Shown here: positions 31,375 through 39,736 of the stretch, in pieces
Layout of the letters: every line of letters begins with the position of its first letter
Numbering within the stretch: position 1 is the first letter of the stretch
Source of the DNA: Streptomyces agglomeratus
Lineage (GTDB): Bacteria > Actinomycetota > Actinomycetes > Streptomycetales > Streptomycetaceae
DNA length: 64,000 nt
Direction: 5' to 3'
Assembly (NCBI RefSeq): GCF_001746415.1
Contig: NZ_MEHJ01000001.1
Location: 5,834,501 to 5,898,500, forward strand
Made by a program: the position numbers and the translations under genes
Notes under the pieces: model-generated
What the model was told of the DNA's origin: nothing
Seen by the model: the letters and a program-made list of their open reading frames with translations, nothing else
The model's database searches: none

Positions 31375-32871
31375 TCAGGCGCGCGGTATCGGCGCCGGTG
31401 CCAGGCGGTTCCAGGAGATCCGCACGGCGCCGCCGCCGAGCCTCGCGGTGACGGAACCTGCCTGATCCTCTTCCGAAGCCCAGGCCGCGTATCCGTCGGG
31501 GCGGACGAGCAGCGTCGTACGGCGGTCACTCGCCCAGTGCGCCACGGTGAGCCACTCGTCATGGTCGATCTGCGTGCCGCGCGGGGTGACCAGCACGAAC
31601 TTCCCGTCCCGCAGCCGCTCGTACAGCCTGCCTTCCCGGAGCTCGACGTCGGGTACGCGCTTGCCGGTGAGCGGATGGGCGCCGCGCGGAGCCCCGTACG
31701 CGTAACCGAGGCCGGTGATCCGGCCGACAGCCCCGCGCGTCACGGGGCCCACACGGTCGGCGGCCGTGGTCAGCAGAGTCCGCAGTCCGCGCTGGAGTGG
31801 CGTGTGGGCCATCGAGAGGCGCAGCAGGGCGCCGCTGCTGCGCAGCACCGACTTGCCGACCGGATGCCGTTCGTCGTGATACGAGTCCAGCAGGCCCTCC
31901 GGCGCCCGGCCGCTCGCCACGGCAGCCAGCTTCCAGCTGAGGTTGGCCGCGTCCTGGAGTCCGGTGTTCATGCCCTGGCCGCCCGCCGGGGAGTGGGTGT
32001 GCGCCGCGTCGCCGGCCAGCAGGACCCTGCCCACCCGGTAGCGCGGGACCTGCCGTTCGTCGCTGTGGAAGCGGGACATCCAGCGCGGGTCGTGCATGCC
32101 GAAGTCGCTGCCGAAGGCGCGGCGGGTGATGTCGCGCAGCTCCTCCAGCTCGACGGGGGCGGAGTCGGGAGTCGCGCCGCGCGTGCAGTCCCAGCCGCCC
32201 ACACGCCAGTGCCCGTCCCCGAAGGGGATGAGGAAGCCGAAGGCCGTCCCCATGCCGTTGATCGCCACCGCCCCGTCGGGCTCTTCCGCCAGCAGCACGT
32301 CGGCCAGGACGATCGACTTGATGGCCGAGCGCCCGGGGAAGGGCAGGCCGAGGGCCTCACGCACGGCGCTGCGCACGCCGTCGGTGCCGACGGCGTAGGC
32401 CGCCCGCAGACTGCCGGCCGTGCCGTTCTCGCGCCGCACGTCGAGCGTCACTCCCGTGGCGTCCTGTGCGACCCCGGTGACTTCCGTTCCGTACACGAAG
32501 GTGGCGCCGTTCTCCTCGGCCCGGCGCAGGAGCAGTTTCTCCACCTCGTACTGGGGGCTCACCAGCAAGTAGGGGAAGCGGGAGGGGAGATTGGAGAGGT
32601 CGAGGGAGAGGGAACCGAAGAGCCGGAGCCGGGTGACCGCCCGGCCGGTGAGGATCAGGTCGTCCGCGAGGCCGCGCGCGTCGAGCTGCTCAAGGGTGCG
32701 GGCGTGCACGCCGAAGGCCCGGGTCAGATTGCTGATGCCCCGGGGGCGCCGCTCCACCACCGTGACGGGGATTCCCGCCGCGGCCAGGTCTCCTGCGAGC
32801 AGCAGGCCGGTGGGGCCCGCGCCCACGACGACGACGGTGTGCTGGGACGGGGCGGTGATCGTGCCGTTCAT
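31375..32871 (-). CDS. FAD-dependent aromatic-type monooxygenase
   Basis: This 498-residue class A flavoprotein monooxygenase has the FAD motif VVVVGAGPTGLLLAGDLAA, the DG motif YAVGTDGVRSAVREALG, and the GD motif VLLAGDAAHTHSPAGGQGMN with the following GLQDAANLSWKL. A thioredoxin-like C-terminal region ends RISWNRLAP. Relatives hydroxylate phenols, polyketides or rifamycin-type antibiotics. Substrate unknown; a self-resistance or xenobiotic role is possible. GGAGG precedes the ATG. The promoter lies under three 14-bp tandem repeats, which suggests a dedicated repressor encoded elsewhere. Confidence 0.88.
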   Translation of the reverse strand: MNGTITAPSQHTVVVVGAGPTGLLLAGDLAAAGIPVTVVERRPRGISNLTRAFGVHARTLEQLDARGLADDLILTGRAVTRLRLFGSLSLDLSNLPSRFPYLLVSPQYEVEKLLLRRAEENGATFVYGTEVTGVAQDATGVTLDVRRENGTAGSLRAAYAVGTDGVRSAVREALGLPFPGRSAIKSIVLADVLLAEEPDGAVAINGMGTAFGFLIPFGDGHWRVGGWDCTRGATPDSAPVELEELRDITRRAFGSDFGMHDPRWMSRFHSDERQVPRYRVGRVLLAGDAAHTHSPAGGQGMNTGLQDAANLSWKLAAVASGRAPEGLLDSYHDERHPVGKSVLRSSGALLRLSMAHTPLQRGLRTLLTTAADRVGPVTRGAVGRITGLGYAYGAPRGAHPLTGKRVPDVELREGRLYERLRDGKFVLVTPRGTQIDHDEWLTVAHWASDRRTTLLVRPDGYAAWASEEDQAGSVTARLGGGAVRISWNRLAPAPIPRA

Positions 32872-32895
32872 GGCGGCCTCCTGATGCCAACAGGC

Positions 32896-32937
32896 TGTTG
32901 GTCAACGTTTGTTGGTCAACGCTTGTTGGTGAATGTA
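32896..32937. promoter_or_regulatory. Three tandem 14-bp repeats before the monooxygenase
   Basis: TGTTGGTCAACGTT, TGTTGGTCAACGCT and TGTTGGTGAATGTA follow one another without gap. An overlapping inverted repeat, CCAACA-GGC-TGTTGG, is at 32887-32901. A further TTGTTGG occurs near 32965. Read towards the monooxygenase the units contain TTGACC, usable as -35 elements. The array begins 25 bp from the start codon and is likely a repressor or activator binding region. Confidence 0.6.
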
Positions 32938-33093
32938 GAGCAGGTGTGACGCTGATGTCAACGGTTGTTGGCCTACGGGTGTTGTTGTCTCGCTCGGCCG
33001 CCGGTCCGTGCGCGGCGGCCGAGGTCGGGACCGGCCGGGACGGATGCCGATATCCGGACAGTGGGTGTCCGGTATACCGGGTTCAATGACGCC

Positions 33094-33594
33094 ATGACGA
33101 AGAGCGGCTGGACAGAGTTCGAGGCGGCGGAGCCGGAGTTCGCAGTGGCCGTGCGGCAGCGGTTTCAGCAGTACAGGCACCATGTCCTCGCGACGATCCG
33201 CAAGGACGGATCGCCGCGCGTCACCGGTCTCGAAGTGACTTTCGTGCACGGTGAACTGTGGCTTGGCATGATGCCGAATTCACGCAAAGCGCAGGACCTC
33301 AGGCGCGGCCCGCGCTTCGCCGTCCAGGCGAACCCCGGTCCGGACGACGACATGCGGGACGGGGACGCGCGGATCAGTGGCCGCGCCGTCGAGGTGACCG
33401 ATCCGGAAGAGATCGCGCGTTTCTCCGGGGAGGTCAAGCCGCCGGAGCCGTTTCATCTGTTCCGTGTGGAGCCGACCGAAGTGGTCACTACCTCCATCGA
33501 GGCGGAGACGCTCGTCGTACGGGCCTGGCGGCCGGGCCGTCCGGTACGCACGATCCGCCGGGGGAACAGCGACGAAGCGGCCCAGGAGGAGTGA
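33094..33594 (+). CDS. PPOX-fold (pyridoxamine phosphate oxidase-like) protein
   Basis: This 166-residue protein has the split-barrel outline of flavin/F420-binding PPOX-family proteins: YRHHVLATIRKDGSPRVTGL at the N-terminus, LWLGMMPNSRKAQDLRRGPR in the middle, and a later FHLFRVEPTEVVTTSI. These proteins bind FMN, F420 or haem. The cofactor and substrate cannot be told from sequence. It is divergent from the monooxygenase and shares its intergenic repeat region. The 122 bp after the stop are GC-rich and feature-poor. Confidence 0.8.
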   Translation: MTKSGWTEFEAAEPEFAVAVRQRFQQYRHHVLATIRKDGSPRVTGLEVTFVHGELWLGMMPNSRKAQDLRRGPRFAVQANPGPDDDMRDGDARISGRAVEVTDPEEIARFSGEVKPPEPFHLFRVEPTEVVTTSIEAETLVVRAWRPGRPVRTIRRGNSDEAAQEE

Positions 33595-33716
33595 GCGCGC
33601 CGCCCCGGCGGCCGGTGAGTGTGCCCGCCCGGCGCCGCCCGGCGCCGCCCGGCGGCGCGTCGAGCGTGCCGGCCCCGCCGAGCGCCCCCAGCCGCCCCGC
33701 CTCCGCCGAGCGCACC

Positions 33717-34748
33717 TCACCCCCTGCCGAGCGCACCTCGCCATCCGCCAGGGGAAGCGTCACGGACCGGACCGGCCAGCACTCGCGACCGGCAGTGTGA
33801 CGGCGTGCCCCAGGCGTCCCGAAGCGGGCGGGCCTTGCGCAGCCACAGGGACAGGTCCAGCTCCTCGGTGTAGCCGACCGCCCCGTGGAGCTGGAGCGCC
33901 GTCCGGGCGGCGGCGTACGCGGCCTCGCCCGCCGTGAGCTTCGCGGCGGCGACGTCGGCCGTCGTCATGGACAGCGCGGCGCCGAAAAGCAGCGGCCGGG
34001 CGAACTCCAGCCCGATCAAGGTGTCGGCCAACCGGTGCTTGACCGCCTGGAAGCCGCCGACGGCCGTCCCGAACTGCGTGCGCTGCTTCACGTACGCCAC
34101 CGTACGGTCCAGCAGCGCGAGCCCCGTCCCCAGGGCCTGCGCCGCCGTGGCGAACGCCGCCCAGTCGGCGGCGTACCCGGCGGCCGTCACCACGGCGGGC
34201 CCCGAAGCGAGCAGTTCACCGCCCGCCTCGGGCCGGTACAGCCGTCGCGCCGGATCCGCCGACGCGTGGAGCGCGCCGTACCCGGGAGCAAGCCGCAGCT
34301 CGTCGCCGCGCACGGTCAGGAGGTACGTCGCCGTATCGGCGTCCAGCGCGTACGGGCCGCCGTCCGGGAGCGTCAGCGTCGCGCGCGCCCCGCCCGAGGA
34401 CAGGGCCGGCAGCAGCCGCTTCGCGGGCCCGTCCTCACCCTGCCCGGCGAGCCCGGCCAGCAGGGCGGCGGCCGCGACCGTCTCCACCACCGGGCCGGGT
34501 ACGGCGTGGCGTCCGACCGCCACGCACGCCACCGCCAGTTCGACCGGCAGCGGCCCCATCCCCCCGTACGTCTCGGGAACGGCCAGCGCGAAGACGCCGG
34601 CCCCGGCGAGCCGCTCCCACAGAGCGTTCCCGGGAACGGCGTTTCCCGCCGCCCACGCCCGTACGGCCGACGGCGTGTCAGCGGCCGTCAGCATCGCTTC
34701 CAGGGAACGTCCGAAAGCGGCCTGCTCCTCGGTCAGCAGGAACCTCAT
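33717..34748 (-). CDS. Acyl-CoA dehydrogenase (short subunit, steroid-type pair)
   Basis: This 343-residue protein has the ACAD fold with LTEEQAAFGRSLEAML at the N-terminus, FALAVPETYGGMG, and QRTQFGTAVGGFQAVKHRLAD (the ACAD helix around the FAD). The C-terminal part has LQLHGAVGYTEELDLSLWLR and no YEGT-type Glu. It follows a second ACAD with a 1-bp overlap (TGATG), and such pairs in steroid-degrading actinobacteria form alpha2beta2 heteromers (IpdE1-IpdE2, FadE28-FadE29). It is third in the crotonase-ACAD-ACAD operon divergent from ipdF. Which FadE it matches cannot be decided by eye. Confidence 0.85.
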   Translation of the reverse strand: MRFLLTEEQAAFGRSLEAMLTAADTPSAVRAWAAGNAVPGNALWERLAGAGVFALAVPETYGGMGPLPVELAVACVAVGRHAVPGPVVETVAAAALLAGLAGQGEDGPAKRLLPALSSGGARATLTLPDGGPYALDADTATYLLTVRGDELRLAPGYGALHASADPARRLYRPEAGGELLASGPAVVTAAGYAADWAAFATAAQALGTGLALLDRTVAYVKQRTQFGTAVGGFQAVKHRLADTLIGLEFARPLLFGAALSMTTADVAAAKLTAGEAAYAAARTALQLHGAVGYTEELDLSLWLRKARPLRDAWGTPSHCRSRVLAGPVRDASPGGWRGALGRG

Positions 34749-35893
34749 CAGCGGCGGCCCTTCGGGAGGCCGAGCAGCCGCTCGGCGATGATGTCGCGCT
34801 GGATCTCGTTCGTGCCCGCGTAGATCGGTCCGGCGAGCGAGAACACATGGCCCTCTGCCCACTCGCCCTGCGCCAGTTCCCCGTCGGCGCCCAGCAGATC
34901 GAGCGCGGTCTCGTGCAGAGCGATGTCGTAGTCGGACCAGAAGACCTTGTTGAGGCTGGCCTCCGCTCCGATGACCGACCCCGCCGCGAAGCGTGAAGCG
35001 TTGGCGTACGTGAACAGCTGATAGGCGCGGGCCCCGACGACGGCGTCCGCCACCCGGTCGCGCAGCGCCGTGTCCGCCGGATCCCCCGACGTACGCCACA
35101 GCTGTACGAGCCGCTGCGCGGCGGCGAGGAAACGGCCGGGAGAGCGCAGCGTCAGACCGCGTTCGTTTCCCGTCGTCGACATGGCGATCCGCCAGCCCTG
35201 CCCCGGCTCTCCGACGACGTCCTCGTCGGGTACGAACACCTCGTCCAGGAAGATCTCGGCGAAGGCGGGCTTGCCGTCGAGCCGGCCGATGGGGCGGATC
35301 GTGACCCCGTCCGCCCGCAGGTCGAACATCAGGTAGGTCAGGCCCTGGTGGGGCTTCGGCGCCTTCGGATCCGTGCGGAAGATCCCGAAGGCCCGGTCCG
35401 CGAAGGCCGCCCGCGACGACCACGTCTTCTGCCCCGACAGCAGCCACCCGCCGTCCGTCCGCACGGCGCGGGACCTGAGCGAGGCCAGGTCCGAGCCCGA
35501 CTCCGGTTCGGACCATGCCTGGGCCCAGATCACCTCGCCGCTCGCCATGGGCGGCAGGACACGGGCCCGCTGCTCGGCGGTCGCGTGGTCGAAGAGCGTC
35601 GGCGCGAGGAGGTTGATGCCGTTCTGCGAGACGCGCCCAGGGGCGCCCGCCGCGAAGTACTCCTCCTCGAAGACCAGCCACTTGAAGATGTCGACGCCCC
35701 GGCCGCCGTACTCCCGCGGCCACGACACCACCGACCAGCGGTCCGCGTGCAACCGTGCCTCCCACGCGCGGTGGGCGGCGAAACCCTCCCGTGTCTCCAG
35801 GGAGGGGAGCGGCCGGGCGGGGACGTGCTCCGCGAGCCATGCCCGCGCCTCGTCGCGGAAGGCGTCCTCCTCGAAGGTGTGCAGCAGGTCCAT
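34748..35893 (-). CDS. Acyl-CoA dehydrogenase (FadE30-like, steroid-type pair)
   Basis: This 381-residue ACAD has VSWPREYGGRGVDI, the FAD-contact WAQAWSEPESGSDLASLRSR, GQKTWSSRA, and GNERGLTLRS. Near the end GPIYAGTNEIQRDIIAERLL shows Ala359 where medium-chain ACADs have the catalytic Glu (YEGT). That substitution is usual in the alpha2beta2 steroid ACAD group, where the base sits elsewhere. Sequence flavour resembles FadE30 of the KstR2 regulon as I recall it, but IpdE1 is also possible. It is joined by 1-bp overlaps to the crotonase and to the shorter ACAD, so the three proteins are probably made together. Confidence 0.85.
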   Translation of the reverse strand: MDLLHTFEEDAFRDEARAWLAEHVPARPLPSLETREGFAAHRAWEARLHADRWSVVSWPREYGGRGVDIFKWLVFEEEYFAAGAPGRVSQNGINLLAPTLFDHATAEQRARVLPPMASGEVIWAQAWSEPESGSDLASLRSRAVRTDGGWLLSGQKTWSSRAAFADRAFGIFRTDPKAPKPHQGLTYLMFDLRADGVTIRPIGRLDGKPAFAEIFLDEVFVPDEDVVGEPGQGWRIAMSTTGNERGLTLRSPGRFLAAAQRLVQLWRTSGDPADTALRDRVADAVVGARAYQLFTYANASRFAAGSVIGAEASLNKVFWSDYDIALHETALDLLGADGELAQGEWAEGHVFSLAGPIYAGTNEIQRDIIAERLLGLPKGRR

Positions 35894-36759
35894 CAGGTGC
35901 TCGCCCGCTTCATCGCGGACACGTCCATCCCGCCGAGCGGATCCGCCGCCGTCTCGGCGTTGTGGGCGTGGGCCAGGTGGTGCAGTCCGAACACCGAGTC
36001 CATGCCGGCGTGCATGCCCTGGAGGTCCTCCGCCTGGTTCACGGCCCGTTTGGTGAGGGCGAGCCCCAGACGCGGCATCGCGGCGATCCGAAGGGCCAGT
36101 TCCCCGGTGCGTTCCGCGAGTTCGGCCCGCTCCACGACGCGGTTGACCATGCCCACCTCGTACGCCCTGCGCGCGGACATCCGGTCGCCCGTGTAGAGGA
36201 ACTCCTTGGCGATCCGCGGCGGCATCACCCAGGGATGCGCGAAGTACTCGACCCCGGGAATGCCCATCCGCACCACGGGGTCGGCGAAGAACGCGTCCTC
36301 GGAAGCGACGATCAGGTCGCAGATCCAGGCGAGCATCAGCCCGCCCGCGACGCACGCTCCCTGGACGCACGCGACGACCGGCTTGGGCAGTTCGCGCCAG
36401 CGCCGGCACATCCCCAGGTAGACCTCCGACTCCCGTGCGAAGCGCGACTCGGCGCCCTGCTTGTCGGAGTGGTCCCACCACAGGCCCGCCCTGCGCTCGA
36501 ACGGGAGATGGGCGTCGCGCTCCGGCGTGCCGATGTCGTGACCGGCGCAGAAGTGCTCACCCGCTCCGGCCAGCATGATCACCTTCACGTCGGAGTCCTC
36601 CGCCGCGCGGTAGAAGGCGCCGTCCAGCGCGTAGGTCATCGCGGAGTTCTGGGCGTTGCGGTAGCGCGGGCGGTTGAGGGTGATGTACGCGAGCGGGCCG
36701 CGGCGCTCGTAGAGCACGGGGTGTCCGGCTTCTTCCGCTTCCTGGGGAGCAGTGGGCAT
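35893..36759 (-). CDS. Crotonase-fold protein lacking both hydratase Glu residues
   Basis: This 288-residue protein has ITLNRPRYRNAQNSAM, the oxyanion-hole segment FCAGHDIGTPERD and QGACVAGGLMLAWICDLIVA. Where enoyl-CoA hydratase has its two catalytic glutamates, this protein has Met142 and Val162 (FADPVVRMGIPG). It is therefore unlikely to be a simple hydratase; an isomerase, hydrolase or C-C lyase on an acyl-CoA is more plausible. The ATG at 36759 has AAGGA upstream. It is the first gene after the divergent KstR2-like operator and leads the two ACAD genes. Confidence 0.85.
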   Translation of the reverse strand: MPTAPQEAEEAGHPVLYERRGPLAYITLNRPRYRNAQNSAMTYALDGAFYRAAEDSDVKVIMLAGAGEHFCAGHDIGTPERDAHLPFERRAGLWWDHSDKQGAESRFARESEVYLGMCRRWRELPKPVVACVQGACVAGGLMLAWICDLIVASEDAFFADPVVRMGIPGVEYFAHPWVMPPRIAKEFLYTGDRMSARRAYEVGMVNRVVERAELAERTGELALRIAAMPRLGLALTKRAVNQAEDLQGMHAGMDSVFGLHHLAHAHNAETAADPLGGMDVSAMKRAST

Positions 36760-36772
36760 CAGCGCATCCTTC

Positions 36773-36792
36773 CCTAACAAGTGTTTGGTAGG
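36773..36792. promoter_or_regulatory. KstR2-like operator between crotonase and ipdF
   Basis: CCTAACAAGTGTTTGGTAGG is an imperfect palindrome in the 46-bp gap between the divergent start codons, 13 bp from each. It fits the recalled mycobacterial KstR2 consensus AnCAAGnnCTTGnT with one mismatch. Sixteen of 17 core bases recur at 46567-46583 on the other strand. One site could repress both directions. Confidence 0.75.
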
Positions 36793-36805
36793 TTACCGTA
36801 CGGCC

Positions 36806-37612
36806 ATGAGCAGCGTCGAGGAGTCCCGCGCCCCACGCCCCGAGTACGTTCCGGGGCACGGCCTGCTCAGGCGGCGTACCGCCGTCGTCACCGCGGCCGC
36901 CGGCGCGGGCATCGGCGGAGCGACCGCGCGCAGGTTCCTGGAGGAGGGGGCGCGCGTCCTCATCGGTGACGCCCACGCCCGCCGCCTGGCGGAGACCGAG
37001 AAGGCGCTCGCAGCGGAGTTCGGCGCCGCGAACGTCGCCTCCCTGCCCTGCGACGTCACCGAAGAGGCGCAGGTGCGGGCCCTCTTCGACCTGGCCGTAC
37101 GCGAACACGGCGCCCTGGACATCGTCGTCAACAACGCGGGCCTCGGCGGTACGGCCGAGCTGACCGACATGACCGACGAACAGTGGTCCAAGGTCATCGA
37201 CGTCACGTTGAACGGCACCTTCCGCTGCACCAGGGCGGCCCTGCGTGCCATGCGGACGGCCGGGCGGGGCGGCGTCGTCGTCAACAACGCCTCCATCGTC
37301 GGCTGGCGCGCCCAGACCGGCCAGGCGCATTACGCCGCCGCCAAGGCCGGAGTCATGGCACTCACCCGCTGCGCCGCGGTGGAGGCGGCGGCGTACGGCG
37401 TGCGCGTCAACGCCGTCGCCCCCAGCCTGGCCATGCACCCGCACCTGGTGAAAGTGACCTCCGCCGAGCTGCTCGCCGAACTCACCGAGCGCGAGGCGTT
37501 CGGGCGGTACGCCGAACCCTGGGAGGTCGCGAACGTCATCGTCTTCCTCGCCAGCGGCTACTCCTCGTACATGACCGGCGAGACCGTCTCCGTCAGCAGC
37601 CAGCGTGCCTAG
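36806..37612 (+). CDS. ipdF: IpdF-like SDR, steroid C/D-ring degradation
   Basis: This 268-residue short-chain dehydrogenase has a modified cofactor loop VTAAAGAGIGGATARRFLEE, LVNNAG-like IVVNNAGLGG, the catalytic Ser in VNNASIVGWRAQ, and HYAAAKAGVMALTRC with Tyr/Lys. The C-terminus SSYMTGETVSVSSQ closely resembles mycobacterial IpdF (Rv3559c) as remembered, including TAAAGxGIG and GWRAQ. IpdF oxidises the 5-hydroxyl of 5-OH-HIC-CoA during C-ring processing. It is divergent from the crotonase/ACAD operon and precedes the TetR gene by 26 bp. Confidence 0.85.
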   Translation: MSSVEESRAPRPEYVPGHGLLRRRTAVVTAAAGAGIGGATARRFLEEGARVLIGDAHARRLAETEKALAAEFGAANVASLPCDVTEEAQVRALFDLAVREHGALDIVVNNAGLGGTAELTDMTDEQWSKVIDVTLNGTFRCTRAALRAMRTAGRGGVVVNNASIVGWRAQTGQAHYAAAKAGVMALTRCAAVEAAAYGVRVNAVAPSLAMHPHLVKVTSAELLAELTEREAFGRYAEPWEVANVIVFLASGYSSYMTGETVSVSSQRA

Positions 37613-37638
37613 GCGCGCCCGGGGCGGACAATGGCAGC

Positions 37639-38274
37639 GTGCCTAACAACGTGTCTGACAACGTGCCCGCCAAGAAGAAGAACCAGGTGACCGCCTCACC
37701 CGAGCGGCGCCGTGAACTCCTCGGCACGGCGGCCGGGGTGTTCGCCGCCCAGGGCTACAACGCCACCACCGTCCGCAAGATCGCGGACGCGGCGGGCATG
37801 CTCGCGGGCAGCCTCTACTACCACTTCGATTCCAAGGAATCGATGCTCGACGAGATCCTGTCGACCTTCCTCGACGAGCTGTGGGAGGGATACGACGCCG
37901 TGCTCGCCGCGGGCCTCGGGCCGCGCGAGACCATCGAGGCGCTCGTCACCGAGTCCTTCCGGGAGATCGACCGTCACCGCGACGCCGTGGCGATCTACCA
38001 GAAGGAATCCCGGCACCTGTCGACGCAGCCACGCTTCCACTACCTCGCCGACTCGCAGCAGAAGTTCGAGAAGGCATGGCTGGGAACGCTGGAACGCGGG
38101 GTGGAGGCGCGGGTCTTCCGCGCCGACCTCGACATCCGGCTCACCTACCGATTCGTCCGCGACACCGTCTGGGTCGCCGCGTCCTGGTACCGGCCGGGCG
38201 GCCTGCACAGCCCCGAGGAGATCGCCCGCCAGTACCTGTCGATGGTCCTGGACGGCATCGCTCTGCGTACGTGA
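37639..38274 (+). CDS. kstR2: TetR-family regulator, KstR2 homologue
   Basis: This protein of about 211 residues has a TetR helix-turn-helix: RRRELLGTAAGVFAAQGYNA, then TVRKIADAAGMLAGSLYYHF. The ligand domain ends YRFVRDTVWVAASWYRPGG and QYLSMVLDGI, matching remembered KstR2 (Rv3557c), a repressor that is released by HIP-CoA. Its neighbours ipdF and fadA6 are the same as in mycobacteria. The start is uncertain: GTGs at 37639, 37651 and 37663 are all in frame and none has a good ribosome site. The first codons also contain CCTAACAA, half of the operator, hinting at autoregulation. Confidence 0.85.
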   Translation: MPNNVSDNVPAKKKNQVTASPERRRELLGTAAGVFAAQGYNATTVRKIADAAGMLAGSLYYHFDSKESMLDEILSTFLDELWEGYDAVLAAGLGPRETIEALVTESFREIDRHRDAVAIYQKESRHLSTQPRFHYLADSQQKFEKAWLGTLERGVEARVFRADLDIRLTYRFVRDTVWVAASWYRPGGLHSPEEIARQYLSMVLDGIALRT

Positions 38275-38314
38275 ACAGCTTGTCGGACGTTCGTCATACG
38301 AAGGAGCAGCAGCC

Positions 38315-39472
38315 ATGGCCGAGGCATACATCGTCGAAGCGGTACGCACCCCTGTCGGCCGACGCAAGGGGGGCCTCGGAGCCGTCCACCCGGCCGACCT
38401 CGGGGCGCACGTCCTGAAGGCCCTCGTGTCGCGCACCGGCATCGACCCGGCAGCCGTCGAGGACGTCGTCTTCGGCTGCCTGGACACGGTGGGCCCGCAG
38501 GCCGGCGACATCGCCCGTACGGCATGGCTGGCGGCAGGACTGCCCGAGGAGGTGCCCGGGGTCACGATCGACCGGCAGTGCGGTTCCTCGCAGCAGGCGG
38601 TGCACTTCGCGGCGCAGGGCGTGATGTCGGGGACCCAGGACCTCGTGGTCGCCGGAGGCACCCAGAACATGACGCAGATCCCGATCGCCTTCGCGTCCCG
38701 GCAGGCAGCGGAGCCGCTGGGCCTCACCGAGGGCCCGTTCGCGGGATCGGAGGGCTGGCGGGCGCGGTACGGCTCCCTTCCCGTGAACCAGTTCCACGGG
38801 GCGCAGCTGATCGCCGCGAAGTGGGGCATCTCGCGGCCCGACATGGAGGAGTTCGCCCTCCTGTCGCACCAGCGCGCGGTGCGCGCGATCGACGAGGGCC
38901 GCTTCGAACGGGAGACCGTGGCGTACGGGGACGTGACGGTCGACGAGGGGCCGCGCCGTGACACCACGCCGGAGAAGATGGCGGGGCTGAAGCCGGTGGT
39001 GGAGGGCGGCACGATCACGGCGGCGTGCTCGTCGCAGGTCTCGGACGGGGCCGCGGCGATGCTGATCGCCTCCGAACGGGCGGTCGCCGAACACGGGCTC
39101 ACGCCGCGCGCCCGTATCCACCATCTGTCGGTGCGGGGCGAAGACCCGATCCGGATGCTGTCGGCGCCGATCCCGGCGACGGCGTACGCACTGAAGAAGG
39201 CCGGCATGACGATCGACGACATCGACCTGGTCGAGATCAACGAGGCGTTCGCACCGGTCGTGCTCGCCTGGCTGAAGGAGACGGGCGCGGACCCCGCCCG
39301 GGTCAACGTCAACGGCGGCGCGATCGCACTCGGCCACCCCCTGGGTGCGACCGGCGCCAGGCTGATGACGACGCTGCTGCACGAACTGGAGCGCACAGAG
39401 GGCCGGTTCGGCCTCCAGACGATGTGCGAGGGCGGCGGCCAGGCGAACGTCACGATCATCGAACGCCTCTGA
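38315..39472 (+). CDS. fadA6: Thiolase, FadA6 homologue
   Basis: This 385-residue thiolase has the nucleophilic Cys89 in TIDRQCGSSQQAVHFAAQG, the His of NGGAIALGHPLGATGARL (about residue 341), and Cys371 in MCEGGGQANVTIIERL. Wording such as EAYIVEAVRTPVG, DIARTAWLAAGLPEEVPGV and LSAPIPATAYALKK is that of FadA6 (Rv3556c), the thiolase of late C/D-ring steroid beta-oxidation. The ATG has AAGGAGC 9 nt upstream, and TTCGT-CAT-ACGAA lies just before that. It follows kstR2 by 40 bp. Confidence 0.87.
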   Translation: MAEAYIVEAVRTPVGRRKGGLGAVHPADLGAHVLKALVSRTGIDPAAVEDVVFGCLDTVGPQAGDIARTAWLAAGLPEEVPGVTIDRQCGSSQQAVHFAAQGVMSGTQDLVVAGGTQNMTQIPIAFASRQAAEPLGLTEGPFAGSEGWRARYGSLPVNQFHGAQLIAAKWGISRPDMEEFALLSHQRAVRAIDEGRFERETVAYGDVTVDEGPRRDTTPEKMAGLKPVVEGGTITAACSSQVSDGAAAMLIASERAVAEHGLTPRARIHHLSVRGEDPIRMLSAPIPATAYALKKAGMTIDDIDLVEINEAFAPVVLAWLKETGADPARVNVNGGAIALGHPLGATGARLMTTLLHELERTEGRFGLQTMCEGGGQANVTIIERL

Positions 39473-39474
39473 GG

Positions 39475-39501
39475 GGCTCGCCGGTACGTTCACCGCGAGC
39501 C
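39475..39501 (+). terminator. Stem-loop after fadA6
   Basis: GGCTCGC and GGT pair with ACC and GCGAGCC (10 bp, one bulged C) around the loop ACGTTC, directly after the fadA6 stop. It probably ends the ipdF-kstR2-fadA6 transcript. Confidence 0.5.
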
Positions 39502-39608
39502 GCAAGCCGTTCCTCCGTACGGCGATCTTCCTGCCGTCAGGGGCTGGTGCTCCGGCGCCATCGTGTTAGAGTGGGCGAGTTGCAGTTTTGGTACCCATAA
39601 ACATTATG

Positions 39609-39648
39609 TGCGCCTGACGGGAATGCTTCCTCAGGCGCATTTTGTTTT
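39609..39648 (+). terminator. Intrinsic terminator in the cspA leader
   Basis: TGCGCCTGA and TCAGGCGCA form a perfect 9-bp stem with a 13-nt loop, followed by TTTTGTTTT. This is a textbook U-tract terminator, rare in this GC-rich genome, placed 89-128 bp before cspA. A -10-like TTAGAGT lies upstream near 39,565, so the hairpin is probably inside the cspA leader and may act as an attenuator. It could instead be a second terminator for fadA6. Confidence 0.65.
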
Positions 39649-39736
39649 CCGGTTCTCCGGATGGGGCTCATTGCGGCGACGTGGAATCCGTACAGTGCGG
39701 ATTTCCGGATCTGCCCCAGTTTTTTAGGAGAATGAC

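Noticed and set aside
37639-37660. Third KstR2 operator at the start of kstR2
   Set aside because: CCTAACAA is present, but the right arm is shifted by one base and mismatched, so it does not meet the consensus; mentioned only as a hint of autoregulation.
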